Source of the DNA: Sulfuritalea sp.
Lineage (GTDB): Bacteria > Pseudomonadota > Gammaproteobacteria > Burkholderiales > Rhodocyclaceae
Assembly (NCBI RefSeq): GCF_017302275.1
Contig: NZ_JAFLDR010000021.1
Span: forward strand, 1-64,000
Direction of reading: 5' to 3'
Length of the DNA stretch: 64,000 nt
Shown here: positions 48,780 to 59,385 of the stretch, piece after piece
How the letters are laid out: each line of letters opens with the position of its first letter
Numbering within the stretch: the stretch's first letter is position 1
Position numbers and translations under genes: made by a program
Notes under the pieces: generated by a model
What the model was told of the DNA's origin: nothing
The model's input: the letters and a program-made list of their open reading frames with translations, nothing else
Database searches by the model: none

Positions 48780-49961
48780 ATGACGTTCAAGCGCCTTACT
48801 GATTTCGACCTCGCGGGCAAGCGCGTCTTCATCCGCGCCGACCTCAACGTTCCGGTCAAGGACGGCAAGGTCACCTCGGATGCCCGCATCACGGCATCGA
48901 TGCCGACCATCGAGCTCTGCCTCAAGGCCGGCGCCAGGGTGATGGTGACCTCGCATCTCGGGCGCCCGGAAGAGGGCGTGTATGCCGAGGAAAACTCGCT
49001 GAAACCCGTCGCCGACGTGATGTCGGCCAAGCTGGGCAAGCCGGTACGCGTGGTCCGGGACTGGGTCGATGGTGGATTCGAAGTGGCGGCCGGCGAGTTG
49101 GTGCTGCTGGAAAACTGCCGCTTCAACAAGGGCGAGAAGAAGAATGTCGAAGGCACGGCGAGAAAATACGCCGCGCTGTGCGACCTCTTCGTCATGGATG
49201 CCTTCGGTACGGCGCATCGTGCCGAAGCCTCCACTTACGGTGTCGCCCAGTATGCTCCGGCCGCCTGCGCTGGCCTGCTGGTGGCCGAGGAACTCGAAGC
49301 GCTGACCAAGGCGCTGGCGACCCCGGCGCGGCCGATGGTGGCCATCGTCGGCGGCTCCAAGGTGTCCACCAAGCTAACCGTACTGGAGGCCCTGTCGGAA
49401 AAGGTCGACCAGATGGTGGTCGGCGGCGGCATCGCCAACACATTCCTCAAGGCTTCCGGCAAAAACGTCGGCAAGTCGCTGTGCGAGGACGATCTTGTTC
49501 CCACCGCCCAGGCGCTGATGAAGAAGATGACGGCGCGCGGCGCGACGATCCCGATCGCCGTGGACGTGGTCTGCGGCAAGAAATTCGACGCCGCCGAGCC
49601 GGCGGTGGCGAAGGACGCAGGTGCGGTTGCCGATGACGACATGATTTTCGACATCGGACCGAAGTCGGCGCAGGAACTGGTCGACATCATCATGAAGGCC
49701 GGCACCGTGGTCTGGAACGGCCCGGTCGGCGTGTTCGAATTCGACCAGTTCGGCGAGGGCACCAGGGCGGTCGCCATGGCCATCGCCAAGACCAAGGCCT
49801 TCACGCTGGCGGGCGGCGGTGACACCATCGCGGCGATCCAGAAGTACGACATCTACGACAAGGTGTCCTACATTTCGACCGCGGGCGGAGCATTCCTCGA
49901 GTTCCTCGAAGGCAAGAAACTGCCGGCCGTGGAGATGCTCGAACAGCGGGCGGCTGGATGA
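48780..49961 (+). CDS. pgk: phosphoglycerate kinase
   Basis: 393 residues. Signature [15 protein letters not shown] near the N-terminus, [15 protein letters not shown], and the C-terminal nucleotide loop [12 protein letters not shown] 48780 is chosen because the family begins there. Its stop overlaps the pyk start (ATGA). Confidence 0.97.
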   Translation: MTFKRLTDFDLAGKRVFIRADLNVPVKDGKVTSDARITASMPTIELCLKAGARVMVTSHLGRPEEGVYAEENSLKPVADVMSAKLGKPVRVVRDWVDGGFEVAAGELVLLENCRFNKGEKKNVEGTARKYAALCDLFVMDAFGTAHRAEASTYGVAQYAPAACAGLLVAEELEALTKALATPARPMVAIVGGSKVSTKLTVLEALSEKVDQMVVGGGIANTFLKASGKNVGKSLCEDDLVPTAQALMKKMTARGATIPIAVDVVCGKKFDAAEPAVAKDAGAVADDDMIFDIGPKSAQELVDIIMKAGTVVWNGPVGVFEFDQFGEGTRAVAMAIAKTKAFTLAGGGDTIAAIQKYDIYDKVSYISTAGGAFLEFLEGKKLPAVEMLEQRAAG

Positions 49962-51406
49962 CCGTTTCGCGCCAGCGCTCGACCAAGATCGTCGCCACGC
50001 TGGGCCCCGCGTCCAGCAGCCCCGAGCGCATGCAGGAGCTGGTCGCTGCCGGGGTGGATGTGGTTCGCATCAACTTTTCCCACGGCACGGCCGATGATCA
50101 TCGCCAGCGCGTCGAAGCGCTGCGTGTCGCGGCACACGATGCCGGGCGGACCGTTGGCGTCATGGCGGACCTTCAGGGCCCCAAGATACGCATCGGCAAG
50201 TTCGCGGACGGTCCGGTGCAGATCAAGGCCGGGCAGGACTTCGTCCTCGATGCCGCCTGCGCCCTGGGCGACGAGGGGCGGGTCGGCCTCGACTATCCCG
50301 ATCTGGTCAAGGATGTGCAGGCCGGCGACGTGCTGCTGCTCGACGACGGGCGCACTGTGTTCGACGTGTTGCGGATCCACGGCACGGAGATTCTGTGCCG
50401 CAACCGCCACGACGGCGAACTGTCGAACAACAAGGGCATCAACAAGCAGGGCGGCGGACTCACGGCGCCGGCACTGACCGCCAAGGACATGGAGGACATC
50501 CGCACCGCCGCCAGCCTCGGCATCGATTATGTTGCGGTGTCATTCCCCAAGTCGGGCGACGACATGCGCCTGGCGCGGGCTCTGCTGCAGGCGGCGGGAT
50601 CGAACGCGCTGCTGGTGGCCAAGATCGAACGTGTCGAGGCGATCGAGAACCTGAACAACATCCTCGAGGCCACCGATGGCGTCATGGTCGCGCGCGGCGA
50701 CCTCGCGGTAGAGGTCGGCGATGCCGCGGTGCCCGCGCTGCAAAAACGCATCATCCGCACCGCGCGCGACTTCAACAAGTTTTCGATCACGGCGACGCAG
50801 ATGATGGAGTCGATGATCCACAGCCCGGTGCCGACCCGCGCCGAGGTGTCGGACGTCGCCAATGCGGTGCTCGACGGCACCGATGCGGTCATGCTCTCGG
50901 CGGAGACGGCAACCGGCGACTACCCGATACCAGCTGTGGAAGCCATGGTGCGCATCTGCGTCGAGGCCGAGAAGTCGTCCGATTTCCCGCTCGACACGCA
51001 TTTCCTCAATCGCGTATTCACGCGCATCGACCAGTCGATCGCCATGGCCGCGCTGTTCGCCGCGCATCACCTCAAGGTCAAGGCGATTGCTTCGCTGACC
51101 GAGTCGGGTTCCACCGCATTGTGGATGTCTCGGGTCAACACCGGCATTCCGATTTACGCCCTGACCCAGGAAGTGCGGACGCGCTACAAGGTCAGCATTT
51201 TCAAGGGCGTGTTTCCGCTCATGTTGCCGCAAAGCGGCCACGATCGGGATCGGATACTCTTTGATGCCGAGGAAGCGCTGATTGCCGCCGGGGCGGTGGC
51301 GATCGGCGACCTGATCGTGCTGACCATCGGCGAGCCCATCGGCAAGTCAGGCGGCACCAACACCATGAAAATCGTCAAGGTCGGCGAGCACCGTTCCAAT
51401 CATTAA
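49958..51406 (+). CDS. pyk: pyruvate kinase
   Basis: 482 residues. Signatures [33 protein letters not shown] (active-site region) and [12 protein letters not shown]. It converts phosphoenolpyruvate to pyruvate, so this operon mixes Calvin regeneration with lower glycolysis. It overlaps pgk by 4 bp. Confidence 0.97.
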   Translation: MTVSRQRSTKIVATLGPASSSPERMQELVAAGVDVVRINFSHGTADDHRQRVEALRVAAHDAGRTVGVMADLQGPKIRIGKFADGPVQIKAGQDFVLDAACALGDEGRVGLDYPDLVKDVQAGDVLLLDDGRTVFDVLRIHGTEILCRNRHDGELSNNKGINKQGGGLTAPALTAKDMEDIRTAASLGIDYVAVSFPKSGDDMRLARALLQAAGSNALLVAKIERVEAIENLNNILEATDGVMVARGDLAVEVGDAAVPALQKRIIRTARDFNKFSITATQMMESMIHSPVPTRAEVSDVANAVLDGTDAVMLSAETATGDYPIPAVEAMVRICVEAEKSSDFPLDTHFLNRVFTRIDQSIAMAALFAAHHLKVKAIASLTESGSTALWMSRVNTGIPIYALTQEVRTRYKVSIFKGVFPLMLPQSGHDRDRILFDAEEALIAAGAVAIGDLIVLTIGEPIGKSGGTNTMKIVKVGEHRSNH

Positions 51407-51453
51407 ACCCAGCAAACCAGTCACAGCGAATCCATTTTTTCCAGGAGATTGCC

Positions 51454-52518
51454 ATGCCCCTAGTATCCATGCGCCAACTGCTCGACCACGCCGCCGAAAA
51501 CGGCTACGGCCTGCCAGCCTTCAACGTCAATAACCTGGAACAGATCCAGGCCATCATGGAAGCCGCCCAGGAAACCAACAGCCCTGTGATCATGCAGGGC
51601 TCGGCCGGCGCCCGCAAATACGCCGGCGAGCCCTACCTGCGTCACCTGATCGAAGCGGCGATCGAGACCCATCCCGACATCCCGATCGTGATGCACCAGG
51701 ACCACGGTGCCAGCCCGTCGATCTGCATCCAGTCGATGCGCTCTGGTTTCTCCAGCGTGATGATGGATGGTTCGCTGATGGAGGATGCCAAGACCCCGGC
51801 GACATTCGAGTACAACAGCAAGGTGACCCGCCACGTGGTGGACATCGCCCACGCCATCGGCGTGTCCGTCGAAGGCGAGCTCGGTTGCCTCGGTTCGCTC
51901 GAATCCGGCATGGGAGAGAAGGAAGACGGCCACGGTGCCGAGGGCGTCCTGTCGCACGACCAGCTGCTGACCGATGTCAACGAAGCCGCCGAATTCGTCA
52001 AGGCCACCGGCGTCGACGCGCTGGCGATCGCCATCGGTACCAGCCACGGCGCCTACAAGTTCACCCGGCCGCCTACCGGGGCCGTGCTGCGCATCGACCG
52101 CATCAAGGAAATCCACGCACGCATCCCCAACACCCACCTGGTGATGCACGGATCGTCGTCGGTGCCGCAGGACTGGCTCAAGATCATCAACGAGAACGGC
52201 GGCGACATGGGTGCGACCTACGGTGTGCCGGTCGAGGAAATCGTCGAAGGCATCAAGAACGGGGTACGCAAGATCAACATAGACACCGACCTGCGCATGG
52301 CATCGACCGGATCGATTCGCCAGTACTTCAACAAGGATCGCAAGAACTTCGATCCGCGCAAGTATCTGGCCGAGGCGCGCAAGGCCATGAAGGAAATCTG
52401 CAAGGCACGCTACGAGGCCTTCGGCTGTGCCGGCCAGGCGGCGAAGATCAAGCCGGTCTCGCTGGAGAAGATGGCCGAGCGCTACAAGAAGGGTGAGCTC
52501 AACGCCATCGTGAAGTAA
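51454..52518 (+). CDS. fba: fructose-bisphosphate aldolase class II
   Basis: 354 residues. Zinc-site His segment [13 protein letters not shown], then [16 protein letters not shown] and [12 protein letters not shown]. The Calvin (CbbA) subtype of class II aldolase, which can also make sedoheptulose-1,7-bisphosphate. Last gene of the unit; a strong terminator follows. Confidence 0.98.
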   Translation: MPLVSMRQLLDHAAENGYGLPAFNVNNLEQIQAIMEAAQETNSPVIMQGSAGARKYAGEPYLRHLIEAAIETHPDIPIVMHQDHGASPSICIQSMRSGFSSVMMDGSLMEDAKTPATFEYNSKVTRHVVDIAHAIGVSVEGELGCLGSLESGMGEKEDGHGAEGVLSHDQLLTDVNEAAEFVKATGVDALAIAIGTSHGAYKFTRPPTGAVLRIDRIKEIHARIPNTHLVMHGSSSVPQDWLKIINENGGDMGATYGVPVEEIVEGIKNGVRKINIDTDLRMASTGSIRQYFNKDRKNFDPRKYLAEARKAMKEICKARYEAFGCAGQAAKIKPVSLEKMAERYKKGELNAIVK

Positions 52519-52542
52519 CAAGCGTTTTGGAGTAAAGTTTCT

Positions 52543-52571
52543 GGCCGCCGGAACAACCGGCGGCCTTTTTT
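52543..52571 (+). terminator. rho-independent terminator after fba
   Basis: GGCCGCCGG, loop AACAA, CCGGCGGCC, then six Ts. A perfect 9-bp stem ending the fbp-fba unit. Confidence 0.95.
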
Positions 52572-52584
52572 CATCTGGTCTCCC

Positions 52585-53031
52585 ATGGATATCAAGTCCC
52601 ACGCTTTCGATCGCCTGCGCAAGGTTTTCAGCGGCAGCCTCGATGTCGTCGAGTACGCCGGCCTGATGGTGATCGCCATCGCCACCACGATCGCCATGTA
52701 CCAGGAGGCGATGGTCATGGTCGAGGCCAGGCGCGTGACGCTGGCCGACCTGCTGCTGATGTTCCTTTACCTCGAGGTGTTGGCGATGATCGGCCAGTAC
52801 TTCAAGTCCGGCCAGTTGCCGGTGCGCTTTCCGCTGTACATCGGCATGGTGGCGCTGGCGCGTTACCTGATCCTCGACATCAAGGACATGAGCGAGTTGC
52901 GCATGCTGGCGGTCTCCGCCGCAATCTTCCTGCTCACCGTGGCCGTGCTGGTGATCCGCTACGGCCACGTGCGCTACCCTTACCGCGAAGACGCCGAAAA
53001 AGAACCCGGCAAAGCCTACGTCCGCGAATAA
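52585..53031 (+). CDS. psiE: PsiE-like inner membrane protein
   Basis: 148 residues with four hydrophobic segments and the PsiE pattern [19 protein letters not shown], then [20 protein letters not shown]. PsiE is phosphate-starvation-induced in E. coli and its biochemical role is unknown. It begins 14 bp after the terminator, so its promoter must lie upstream of, or within, the terminator region, or it depends on read-through. Confidence 0.88.
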   Translation: MDIKSHAFDRLRKVFSGSLDVVEYAGLMVIAIATTIAMYQEAMVMVEARRVTLADLLLMFLYLEVLAMIGQYFKSGQLPVRFPLYIGMVALARYLILDIKDMSELRMLAVSAAIFLLTVAVLVIRYGHVRYPYREDAEKEPGKAYVRE

Positions 53032-53051
53032 ATCTTTTCCAGAGCACCGCC

Positions 53052-53960
53052 ATGCCCCTTGTCGTCACGCCCCCCCTGTTCGAATCGACCATCAAGAGCC
53101 TTCCGCTGCTTGGACGCGGCAAGGTGCGCGACATCTACGCGGTGGGCGACGACAAGCTGCTGATCGTCACCACCGACCGGCTGTCGGCCTTCGACGTGGT
53201 CCTGCCCGATCCGATTCCCGGCAAGGGCGCGGTGCTGACGGCGGTGGCGAATTTCTGGTTCGGCAAGCTGGCCCATGTCATCCCCAACCAGCTGACCGGC
53301 ATCGATCCGGAAGCCGTCGTTGCCGACGCGCAGGAGAAGGCCCAGGTGCGCGGCCGGTCCCTGGTGGTGAAGCGCCTCAAGCCCCTGCCGATCGAGGCGG
53401 TGGCGCGCGGTTACCTGATCGGATCGGGCTGGAAGGACTACCAGGCCACGGGTTCGGTTTGCGGCATCGCCCTGCCCGCCGGACTAAGCATGGCGCAACA
53501 GTTGCCGGAGCCGATCTTCACCCCGGCGACCAAGGCCGAGATGGGTGATCATGATGAGAACATCGACCACGCGACGGTGGAAAGGATGCTCGGCGCGGAG
53601 CTGGCGAAGACGGTACGCGACACCACGTTGCGCCTGTATCGCGAGGCCGCGGCCTTCGCCCGCGTGCGCGGCATCATCATCGCCGACACCAAGTTCGAGT
53701 TCGGTCGTGACGACGAGGGGCGCCTGCACCTGATCGACGAAGTGCTGACGCCGGATTCCTCGCGCTTCTGGCCGGCCGATCGCTACAAGGTCGGCATCAG
53801 TCCGCCCAGCTTCGACAAGCAGTTCGTGCGCGACTACCTGGAAACCCTGGACTGGAACAAGAAGGCGCCCGGACCCAAGCTGCCGCAGGACATCATCGAC
53901 AAGACCACCGCCAACTACCTGGAGGCGCTGACCCGCCTTACGGGCATTGCGGCGACGTGA
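53052..53960 (+). CDS. purC: SAICAR synthase
   Basis: 302 residues, the longer form of PurC (about 240 in E. coli). [20 protein letters not shown] near the N-terminus, [18 protein letters not shown], and ADTKFEFG. Step of purine synthesis that adds aspartate to CAIR. 20 bp after the psiE-like gene. Confidence 0.96.
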   Translation: MPLVVTPPLFESTIKSLPLLGRGKVRDIYAVGDDKLLIVTTDRLSAFDVVLPDPIPGKGAVLTAVANFWFGKLAHVIPNQLTGIDPEAVVADAQEKAQVRGRSLVVKRLKPLPIEAVARGYLIGSGWKDYQATGSVCGIALPAGLSMAQQLPEPIFTPATKAEMGDHDENIDHATVERMLGAELAKTVRDTTLRLYREAAAFARVRGIIIADTKFEFGRDDEGRLHLIDEVLTPDSSRFWPADRYKVGISPPSFDKQFVRDYLETLDWNKKAPGPKLPQDIIDKTTANYLEALTRLTGIAAT

Positions 53961-53982
53961 TCGCGGCCTGGGCCCGGGTCCG

Positions 53983-54768
53983 ATGAGCGATTCCTTCGCC
54001 GTGCCGCCAGCGCCGACTTCCGGTGGCACGTCCTTGCCGGTTGTGCGCCGGATCGGATTTGCCGCGCCCCTGCGCTGGCTGGGGCTCGGTTGGCGGGATC
54101 TCTGGCGGCAGCCGGCGGCGAGCCTGTTCTACGGCATTGCGATCATGGTGGCCGGAGTCGTGATACTCGGTGTCACCGCCAGCCTGCCCTATCTGTTCGC
54201 CGCCGCCGTAACGGGCTTCCTGCTGGTGGCGCCGATGCTCGCGGCGGGACTTTACGAACTTTCCCGACGCTACCTGGCCGGCGAACCTGCAGCGCTGACG
54301 GATTCCATGCTGGCTTGGCGGCGCAATCCCTCGGCCCTGGTCGGCTTTGGCCTGCTCTCGATCCTGGCCGGCACCGCCTGGCAGGTGGCTTCCGTGGTCA
54401 TCGTCGCCTTGTTCTACCAAGGCCCGGCGCTGGCACCGCAGGCGATGATCATCGAGGTCCTGGTCAATCCGCGGCATTACCTGATGTTCTTCATCTACAT
54501 GTGCAGCGGCGGTTTGCTCGCGGCGGTGGTGTTTGCGCTAAGCGTGGTATCGATGCCGATGCTGGTCGATCGCCGCGGCGACCTGCTGGCCGCCTTGTCC
54601 ACCAGTCTCAATGCGGTGGCGGAGAATCCCTTGCCGCTGGCCTTCTGGGCTGCGCTGCTGATGCTGCTGACCGGCATCGGATTCGCCACTGCGCTTCTGG
54701 GACTGATCGTGATCATGCCCTGGCTCGGCCATGCCAGCTTCCACGCCTACAAGGAACTGGTCGAGTAG
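53983..54768 (+). CDS. DUF2189-type multi-pass membrane protein
   Basis: 261 residues from ATG 53983 with about six membrane helices and the conserved N-terminal RRIGFAAPLRWLGLGWRDLW. The family is annotated DUF2189 in proteobacteria; function unknown. A copy of the dispersed word, read in reverse as AVPPAPTS, lies in the N-terminal tail just before the first conserved segment. Confidence 0.85.
   Translation: MSDSFAVPPAPTSGGTSLPVVRRIGFAAPLRWLGLGWRDLWRQPAASLFYGIAIMVAGVVILGVTASLPYLFAAAVTGFLLVAPMLAAGLYELSRRYLAGEPAALTDSMLAWRRNPSALVGFGLLSILAGTAWQVASVVIVALFYQGPALAPQAMIIEVLVNPRHYLMFFIYMCSGGLLAAVVFALSVVSMPMLVDRRGDLLAALSTSLNAVAENPLPLAFWAALLMLLTGIGFATALLGLIVIMPWLGHASFHAYKELVE
53999..54021 (-). repeat. 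dispersed 23-bp word, copy in the DUF2189 gene
   Basis: The plus strand reads GCCGT, GCC, GCCAGCGCCGACTTC. The gene on the plus strand reads it as AVPPAPTS. Confidence 0.85.
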
Positions 54769-54867
54769 GCTGCAAAGGCAGCAACGCCGGGAGGCGCGCG
54801 AAGGGCGCTCTTGCGTTTTCCGGGGACCGCCCCAACCTGTCTTCCGATTCCCCACCTCAGGACCGAC

Positions 54868-56925
54868 ATGAATCCATTGCTCGATTTCTCCGGACTGCCG
54901 CGTTTCGACGCCGTGACCCCGGACCACGTGGCGCCCGCGATTCGCCAGCTCGTTGCCGAGAATCGCCACCTGATCGAGCATCTGATCGCAGCGGAAACTC
55001 CCGCGACATGGGATGGCTTCGTACAGCCCATGCTGGATGCCGGCGAGCGCCTGTCGCGTGCCTGGGGCATCGTCGGCCACCTGCACTCGGTCAATGACGT
55101 ACCGCCCTGGCGCGACGCGTACAACGCGCTCTTGCCCGATGTTTCCAGCTTCTACGCCGACCTCGGACAGAACCTTGCGCTGTTCGCCAAGTACAAGGCA
55201 CTTGCGGCGGGGACGGAATATCCCGCGCTCGCACCGGCGCGTCGTCGCATCATCGATAACGAATTGCGGGATTTCCGCCTCTCGGGTGCCGAGCTGCCCG
55301 AGGACAGGAAGCCGCGCTTCAAGGAAATCCAGGAAGAGCTGTCGGCGCTGGGTGCGAAGTTTTCGGAGAACGTGCTCGATGCCACCAACGCACATGCCGA
55401 GTGGATAGACAGCGAAGCCGACCTTGCCGGCCTGCCCGAGGATGCGAAAGTCGCGGCGAAAGTGGCGGCGGAGAAAGACGGGCGGCAGGGATGGAAGATT
55501 ACCCTGCACGCACCGTCCTACCTTCCGGTCCTGCAGTTCTGCGACAACCGCGGCCTGCGCGAGCGCCTGTATCGGGCCTATGCGACGCGCGCGTCCGAGT
55601 TCGGCCCCGCGGAACGCGACAACGGTCCCTTGATCGAGCGCCTGCTGGCCCTGCGCCACGAAGAAGCGCAAATGCTCGGTTACGCCAGTTTCGCCGAGGT
55701 GTCGCTGGCGACCAAGATGGCCGACACACCGGCCCAGGTCGCTGCCTTCCAGCGCGACATGGCCGCCAAGGCCCGTCCTTTTGCGATCCGCGACGTCGCC
55801 GAGCTGCGCGATTTCGCCCGCCAGGAACTGGGCCTGGAAACGCTGGAAAGTTGGGACCTGGCCTGGGCCTCGGAAAAGCTCAAGCAGCAGCGCTACAGCT
55901 TTTCCGATGACGAAGTGAAGCAGTACTTTCCCGAACCCCAGGTGCTGGCCGGACTGTTTCGGGTCATCGAATCGCTGTTCGCGGTCCGCGTCATGCCCGA
56001 TACCGCGCCGGTCTGGCATCCGGCCGTGCGCTTCTTCCGAATCGAGCGCGCGGGCAAGCTCATCGGCCAGTTCTACCTCGACCTGTACGCTCGCGAAACC
56101 AAGCGCGGCGGGGCGTGGATGGACGAGGCGATCACCCGTCGCCGCGTCCAGGCCGGGGTGCAGACGCCGGTGGCCTACCTCAACTGCAACTTCCCGGCCC
56201 CGGTCGGCGAGGGTAGCCAGGCGCGGCCCGCCACCTTCAGTCACGACGATGTCATTACGCTGTTCCACGAGTGCGGCCACGGCCTGCACCATCTGCTGAC
56301 CCAGGTCGATGAACTGCCGGTATCGGGCATCCACGGTGTCGAATGGGATGCCGTGGAACTGCCCAGCCAGTTCATGGAGAACTTCTGCTGGGAATGGGAT
56401 GTGCTCACCGGCATGACGGCCCACGTCGACACCGGTAGCCCGCTGCCGCGTGCCTTGTATGACAAGATGATCGCCGCGAAGAATTTCCAGAGCGGCCTGC
56501 AGATTCTGCGCCAGATCGAGTTCGGCCTGTTCGACCTGCTGCTGCACAGCGAGTTCGTGCCCGGTGCCGGGCGCGGGTTCCTCGACCTGCTGGGCGACGT
56601 GCGCCGCGAAGTCGCGGTACTGGTGCCCCCCGAATGGAACCGCTTCCCGCAAAGCTTTTCGCATATCTTCGGTGGCGGCTACGCGGCCGGCTATTACAGC
56701 TACAAGTGGGCGGAAGTCCTCTCGGCCGACGCCTACGAGGCCTTCGAGGAAGCCGCGAAGACCTCCGGCAGCACGCTCGATGAGCAGATCGGCGAACGCT
56801 TCTGGCGCGAAATCCTGTCCGTCGGCGGTTCGCGCCCGGCACTGGAGTCCTTCAGGGCCTTCCGCGGCCGCGACCCGCAACCGGACGCCCTGCTGCGGCA
56901 TAACGGGATGGTTGCTACGACCTGA
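54868..56925 (+). CDS. prlC: oligopeptidase A (M3 family)
   Basis: 685 residues from ATG 54868 (E. coli PrlC is 680). Zinc-binding HECGH in LFHECGHGLHHLLTQVDE. A cytoplasmic metallopeptidase that degrades oligopeptides. The start is chosen because MNPLLDFSGLPRFDAVTPDH matches the family N-terminus. Confidence 0.97.
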   Translation: MNPLLDFSGLPRFDAVTPDHVAPAIRQLVAENRHLIEHLIAAETPATWDGFVQPMLDAGERLSRAWGIVGHLHSVNDVPPWRDAYNALLPDVSSFYADLGQNLALFAKYKALAAGTEYPALAPARRRIIDNELRDFRLSGAELPEDRKPRFKEIQEELSALGAKFSENVLDATNAHAEWIDSEADLAGLPEDAKVAAKVAAEKDGRQGWKITLHAPSYLPVLQFCDNRGLRERLYRAYATRASEFGPAERDNGPLIERLLALRHEEAQMLGYASFAEVSLATKMADTPAQVAAFQRDMAAKARPFAIRDVAELRDFARQELGLETLESWDLAWASEKLKQQRYSFSDDEVKQYFPEPQVLAGLFRVIESLFAVRVMPDTAPVWHPAVRFFRIERAGKLIGQFYLDLYARETKRGGAWMDEAITRRRVQAGVQTPVAYLNCNFPAPVGEGSQARPATFSHDDVITLFHECGHGLHHLLTQVDELPVSGIHGVEWDAVELPSQFMENFCWEWDVLTGMTAHVDTGSPLPRALYDKMIAAKNFQSGLQILRQIEFGLFDLLLHSEFVPGAGRGFLDLLGDVRREVAVLVPPEWNRFPQSFSHIFGGGYAAGYYSYKWAEVLSADAYEAFEEAAKTSGSTLDEQIGERFWREILSVGGSRPALESFRAFRGRDPQPDALLRHNGMVATT

Positions 56926-56998
56926 ATCGCCGTTCCGGCAGCGCCGCTGGCAGGGAATACCGCCCTCGGCCTTGCCGTCGGCAATGCTTTCGCGGCGG

Positions 56999-57367
56999 TT
57001 AGGCTGCCCGGATCAGGGCGGCGAATTCACGGTCGAGCAACGCCGCGTCGCCACTGTTGAGCTCCACCAGGCGGCGCAGGTGGGTGATGCTATCCACGTC
57101 GATAGTCCGGCAGCGCAGGCCAAGTTGCCGCCCCTCGACATGCATCACCTCGGCATCCATGGCGATCACCGTGCCGGGCGCGAGTTCCAGCGAAAGGCGG
57201 CATTCCTCGCCCGGGCTGCCCTGCCAGGCACTATGGGTCTCGAGCAGGGCGCCTTTCAGGGAAATGTCCAGTAGTTGCGCCGAAAAAGTACCACGCTCCG
57301 TTGTCAGTCGCACCGGGGAATGAAACGCGGCGCGCCAGAAATTCCGGCGCTCAGTAGCCTTTGTCAC
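56999..57367 (-). CDS. PilZ domain protein
   Basis: 122 residues from GTG 57367, starting VTKATERRNFWRAAFHSPVR. The RRxxxR-type cluster (ERRNFWR) and DISLKG (equivalent to D/N-x-S-x-x-G) are the c-di-GMP-binding signatures of PilZ. The start overlaps the 3' end of the small Cys-rich gene by 17 bp; a longer frame from 57454 would run through that gene. Confidence 0.85.
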   Translation of the reverse strand: MTKATERRNFWRAAFHSPVRLTTERGTFSAQLLDISLKGALLETHSAWQGSPGEECRLSLELAPGTVIAMDAEVMHVEGRQLGLRCRTIDVDSITHLRRLVELNSGDAALLDREFAALIRAA

Positions 57368-57539
57368 GAAGTTTCTCCTTTGGCTGCTCGATGCTGAAGT
57401 CGATTCCGGTAAAAAAGTCCTCCAACGGGCACGGTGAACTTGTGCTGCAATCATGTTCCCGCGCGCATTCCGCCTGCGTCTGGTCGAGCACTACGTACTG
57501 ACCGCAAATCCTGCATTGTGCTATCGGCGAATCGAACAT
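57351..57539 (-). CDS. small Cys-rich protein, 62 aa
   Basis: 62 residues with Cys9, Cys12 (CRICG), Cys25, His29, Cys31 and Cys37, suggesting a zinc site. I do not know the family. It is upstream of, and overlaps, the PilZ gene by 17 bp in a different frame, so the two are probably coupled. Confidence 0.75.
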   Translation of the reverse strand: MFDSPIAQCRICGQYVVLDQTQAECAREHDCSTSSPCPLEDFFTGIDFSIEQPKEKLRDKGY

Positions 57540-57617
57540 GATCGACCTCCCGTTTCGTAATGGTCGGCCTCCCTGTCTTGATTATAGACGGTGGCCTTGC
57601 TCAGGTATCATCGGCGC

Positions 57618-58391
57618 ATGAAGATCGCCACCTGGAACGTGAATTCCCTCAAGGTGCGCCTGCCCCATGTACTCGACTGGCTGGCGACGACGCAGGCGGA
57701 CGTGCTGTGCCTGCAGGAAACCAAGATGGAGGAAAAGGCCTTCCCCCATGGCGAGCTCGAGGCCGCCGGCTATCGCGCCGTGCATAACGGGCAGAAGACC
57801 TACAATGGCGTCGCCATCCTCGCTCGCACCGCCTTGGACGAGGTGGCTTGCGACATCCCGGGTTTCGCCGACGAACAGAAGCGCGTGCTGGCCGCCACGG
57901 TCGAAGGCGTCCGCGTGGTCTGTGCCTACATGCCCAACGGCCAAGCCGTCGGAGCCGACAAGTACGGGTACAAGCTGCGCTGGCTGGCGGCGCTGGCCGA
58001 CCATTTGCGCGACGAACTGCAGCGCTTCCCGAAGCTGGTCCTGCTCGGCGATTTCAACATCGCGCCGGACGATCGCGACGTGCATGATCCGGAGGCGTGG
58101 AAGGACCAGATCCTGTGCAGCGAACCCGAGCGTGCCGCGTTCCGGCGCTTCGTCGACCTCGGCCTGGCCGACGCCTTCCGCCTCTTCGAGCAGCCGCCGA
58201 AGCTATACTCTTGGTGGGATTACCGGCAGATGGGTTTCCGCCTCAATCGCGGCCTGCGCATCGACCACATCCTGCTGTCCGTGCCGCTCGCCGCCGCGTG
58301 TACCGCCTGCAGCATCGACAAGGCGCCGCGCAAGCTGGAGCGTCCGTCCGACCACGCGCCCGTGATTGCCACGCTGGATGCCGCGCCGTGA
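57618..58391 (+). CDS. xthA: exodeoxyribonuclease III
   Basis: 257 residues. Signatures MKIATWNVNSLKVRL, CLQETKM (catalytic Glu), LLGDFNIAPDD and RPSDHAPVI. An AP endonuclease and 3'-exonuclease of base excision repair. Start MKIATW. The stop overlaps the GTG of the next gene. Confidence 0.97.
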   Translation: MKIATWNVNSLKVRLPHVLDWLATTQADVLCLQETKMEEKAFPHGELEAAGYRAVHNGQKTYNGVAILARTALDEVACDIPGFADEQKRVLAATVEGVRVVCAYMPNGQAVGADKYGYKLRWLAALADHLRDELQRFPKLVLLGDFNIAPDDRDVHDPEAWKDQILCSEPERAAFRRFVDLGLADAFRLFEQPPKLYSWWDYRQMGFRLNRGLRIDHILLSVPLAAACTACSIDKAPRKLERPSDHAPVIATLDAAP

Positions 58392-59041
58392 GCGCGGACG
58401 CGCTGCTGGGGCTCTACCCGGTGCTGGCGCGACTGCCGGTGGGATTGCTGCAACGCATCCGCGAAGCGCTGCAGCCGCTGTCGATCGCACCGGGCACGGT
58501 GGTGTTCGACGAGCGCCAGCCCTGCCTCGGCTTTCCCTTCGTCCTCGAAGGCTCGATCCGCGTCGCCAAGATCAGCGGCAATGGCCGCGAACTGCCGCTG
58601 TACCGCGTGCTGGCCGGCGAAAGCTGCATCATTACCTCGAGCTGCCTGCTCGGCCACGCCGACTACAACGCGCGCGGCACCAGCGAGGGGCCGACCACGC
58701 TGGCCCTGCTGCCGCGTCCGCTGTTCGACGAAATGCTGGGCGAACCGGCCTTCCGCGATTTCGTCTTTGCGCTGTTCTCCGAGCGCATGGCGGAGCTGAT
58801 GCAACTGGTCGAGGAGGTCGCCTTCCGCAAGCTCGACCAGCGCCTTGCCGCCCTGCTGCTGGGCAAGGGGCGGGTGGTGCATGCCACGCACCAGCAACTG
58901 GCCGACGAACTGGGCAGCGTGAGGGAGATGGTCAGCCGCCTGCTGAAGGGATTCGCCGAGCAGGGGCTTGTGCGCCTCGGCCGCGAGCAGGTGGAGGTGC
59001 TGGACGCCGCGGGTTTGCGCAAATTGGCCTCTGTGACTTAG
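58388..59041 (+). CDS. Crp/Fnr-family transcriptional regulator
   Basis: 217 residues from GTG 58388, coupled to xthA by GTGA. Cyclic-nucleotide-binding fold (PGTVVFDERQPCLGFPFVLE) and C-terminal winged helix (THQQLADELGSVREMVSRLL). It lacks the N-terminal Cys cluster of FNR but has Cys in QPCLG and in GESCIITSSC, so a thiol-based signal is possible. The DUF2892 gene downstream is a likely target. Confidence 0.9.
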   Translation: MSADALLGLYPVLARLPVGLLQRIREALQPLSIAPGTVVFDERQPCLGFPFVLEGSIRVAKISGNGRELPLYRVLAGESCIITSSCLLGHADYNARGTSEGPTTLALLPRPLFDEMLGEPAFRDFVFALFSERMAELMQLVEEVAFRKLDQRLAALLLGKGRVVHATHQQLADELGSVREMVSRLLKGFAEQGLVRLGREQVEVLDAAGLRKLASVT

Positions 59042-59110
59042 GTTACAGTCAGGCGCCTAGGGAACGGGTCTAATGCACCCACTGTTGCACAACCCCTCAA
59101 GGAGAAAACC

Positions 59111-59305
59111 ATGAAACTGAACGTCGGCGGAATCGATCGTGTATTGCGTATTGGCGCGGGTCTAGGACTGGTTGCCTGGGCCGCCATGGGTGGTCCGGTG
59201 TGGGCCTGGATCGGCATCGTGCCCCTGGCCACCGGTGCCATCGGCTGGTGCCCGGCGTATCCCCTGCTCGGCTTCAGCACCTGCTCGATGAAGAAGTCGA
59301 CCTGA
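59111..59305 (+). CDS. DUF2892 (YgaP-like) small membrane protein
   Basis: 64 residues: MKLNVGGIDRVLRIGAGLGL and two hydrophobic helices, then GWCPAYPLLGFSTCS with two Cys. DUF2892 is the membrane part of YgaP-type proteins, often fused or linked to rhodanese sulfurtransferases. RBS AAGGAG lies just before the start. A terminator follows. Confidence 0.9.
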   Translation: MKLNVGGIDRVLRIGAGLGLVAWAAMGGPVWAWIGIVPLATGAIGWCPAYPLLGFSTCSMKKST

Positions 59306-59318
59306 GGAGTCATCGCAC

Positions 59319-59362
59319 AAAGCCCGCAACCGCTTGAATGCGATGCGGGCTTTGCGCTTTTT
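59319..59362 (+). terminator. rho-independent terminator after the DUF2892 gene
   Basis: AAAGCCCGCA (59319-59328) pairs with TGCGGGCTTT (59344-59353), followed by GCGCTTTTT. Confidence 0.8.
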
Positions 59363-59385
59363 GCGAGGAGCAAACTCGGGGGCCG

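Noticed and set aside
49661-49680. AAGTCGGCGCAGG in pgk
   Set aside because: Differs in the core (CAGG for CTGG) and lacks the ACGGC block.
54538-56901. 787-residue open frame on the minus strand opposite prlC
   Set aside because: A shadow of the high-GC codon pattern of prlC; His/Arg/Gln-rich, with no domain.
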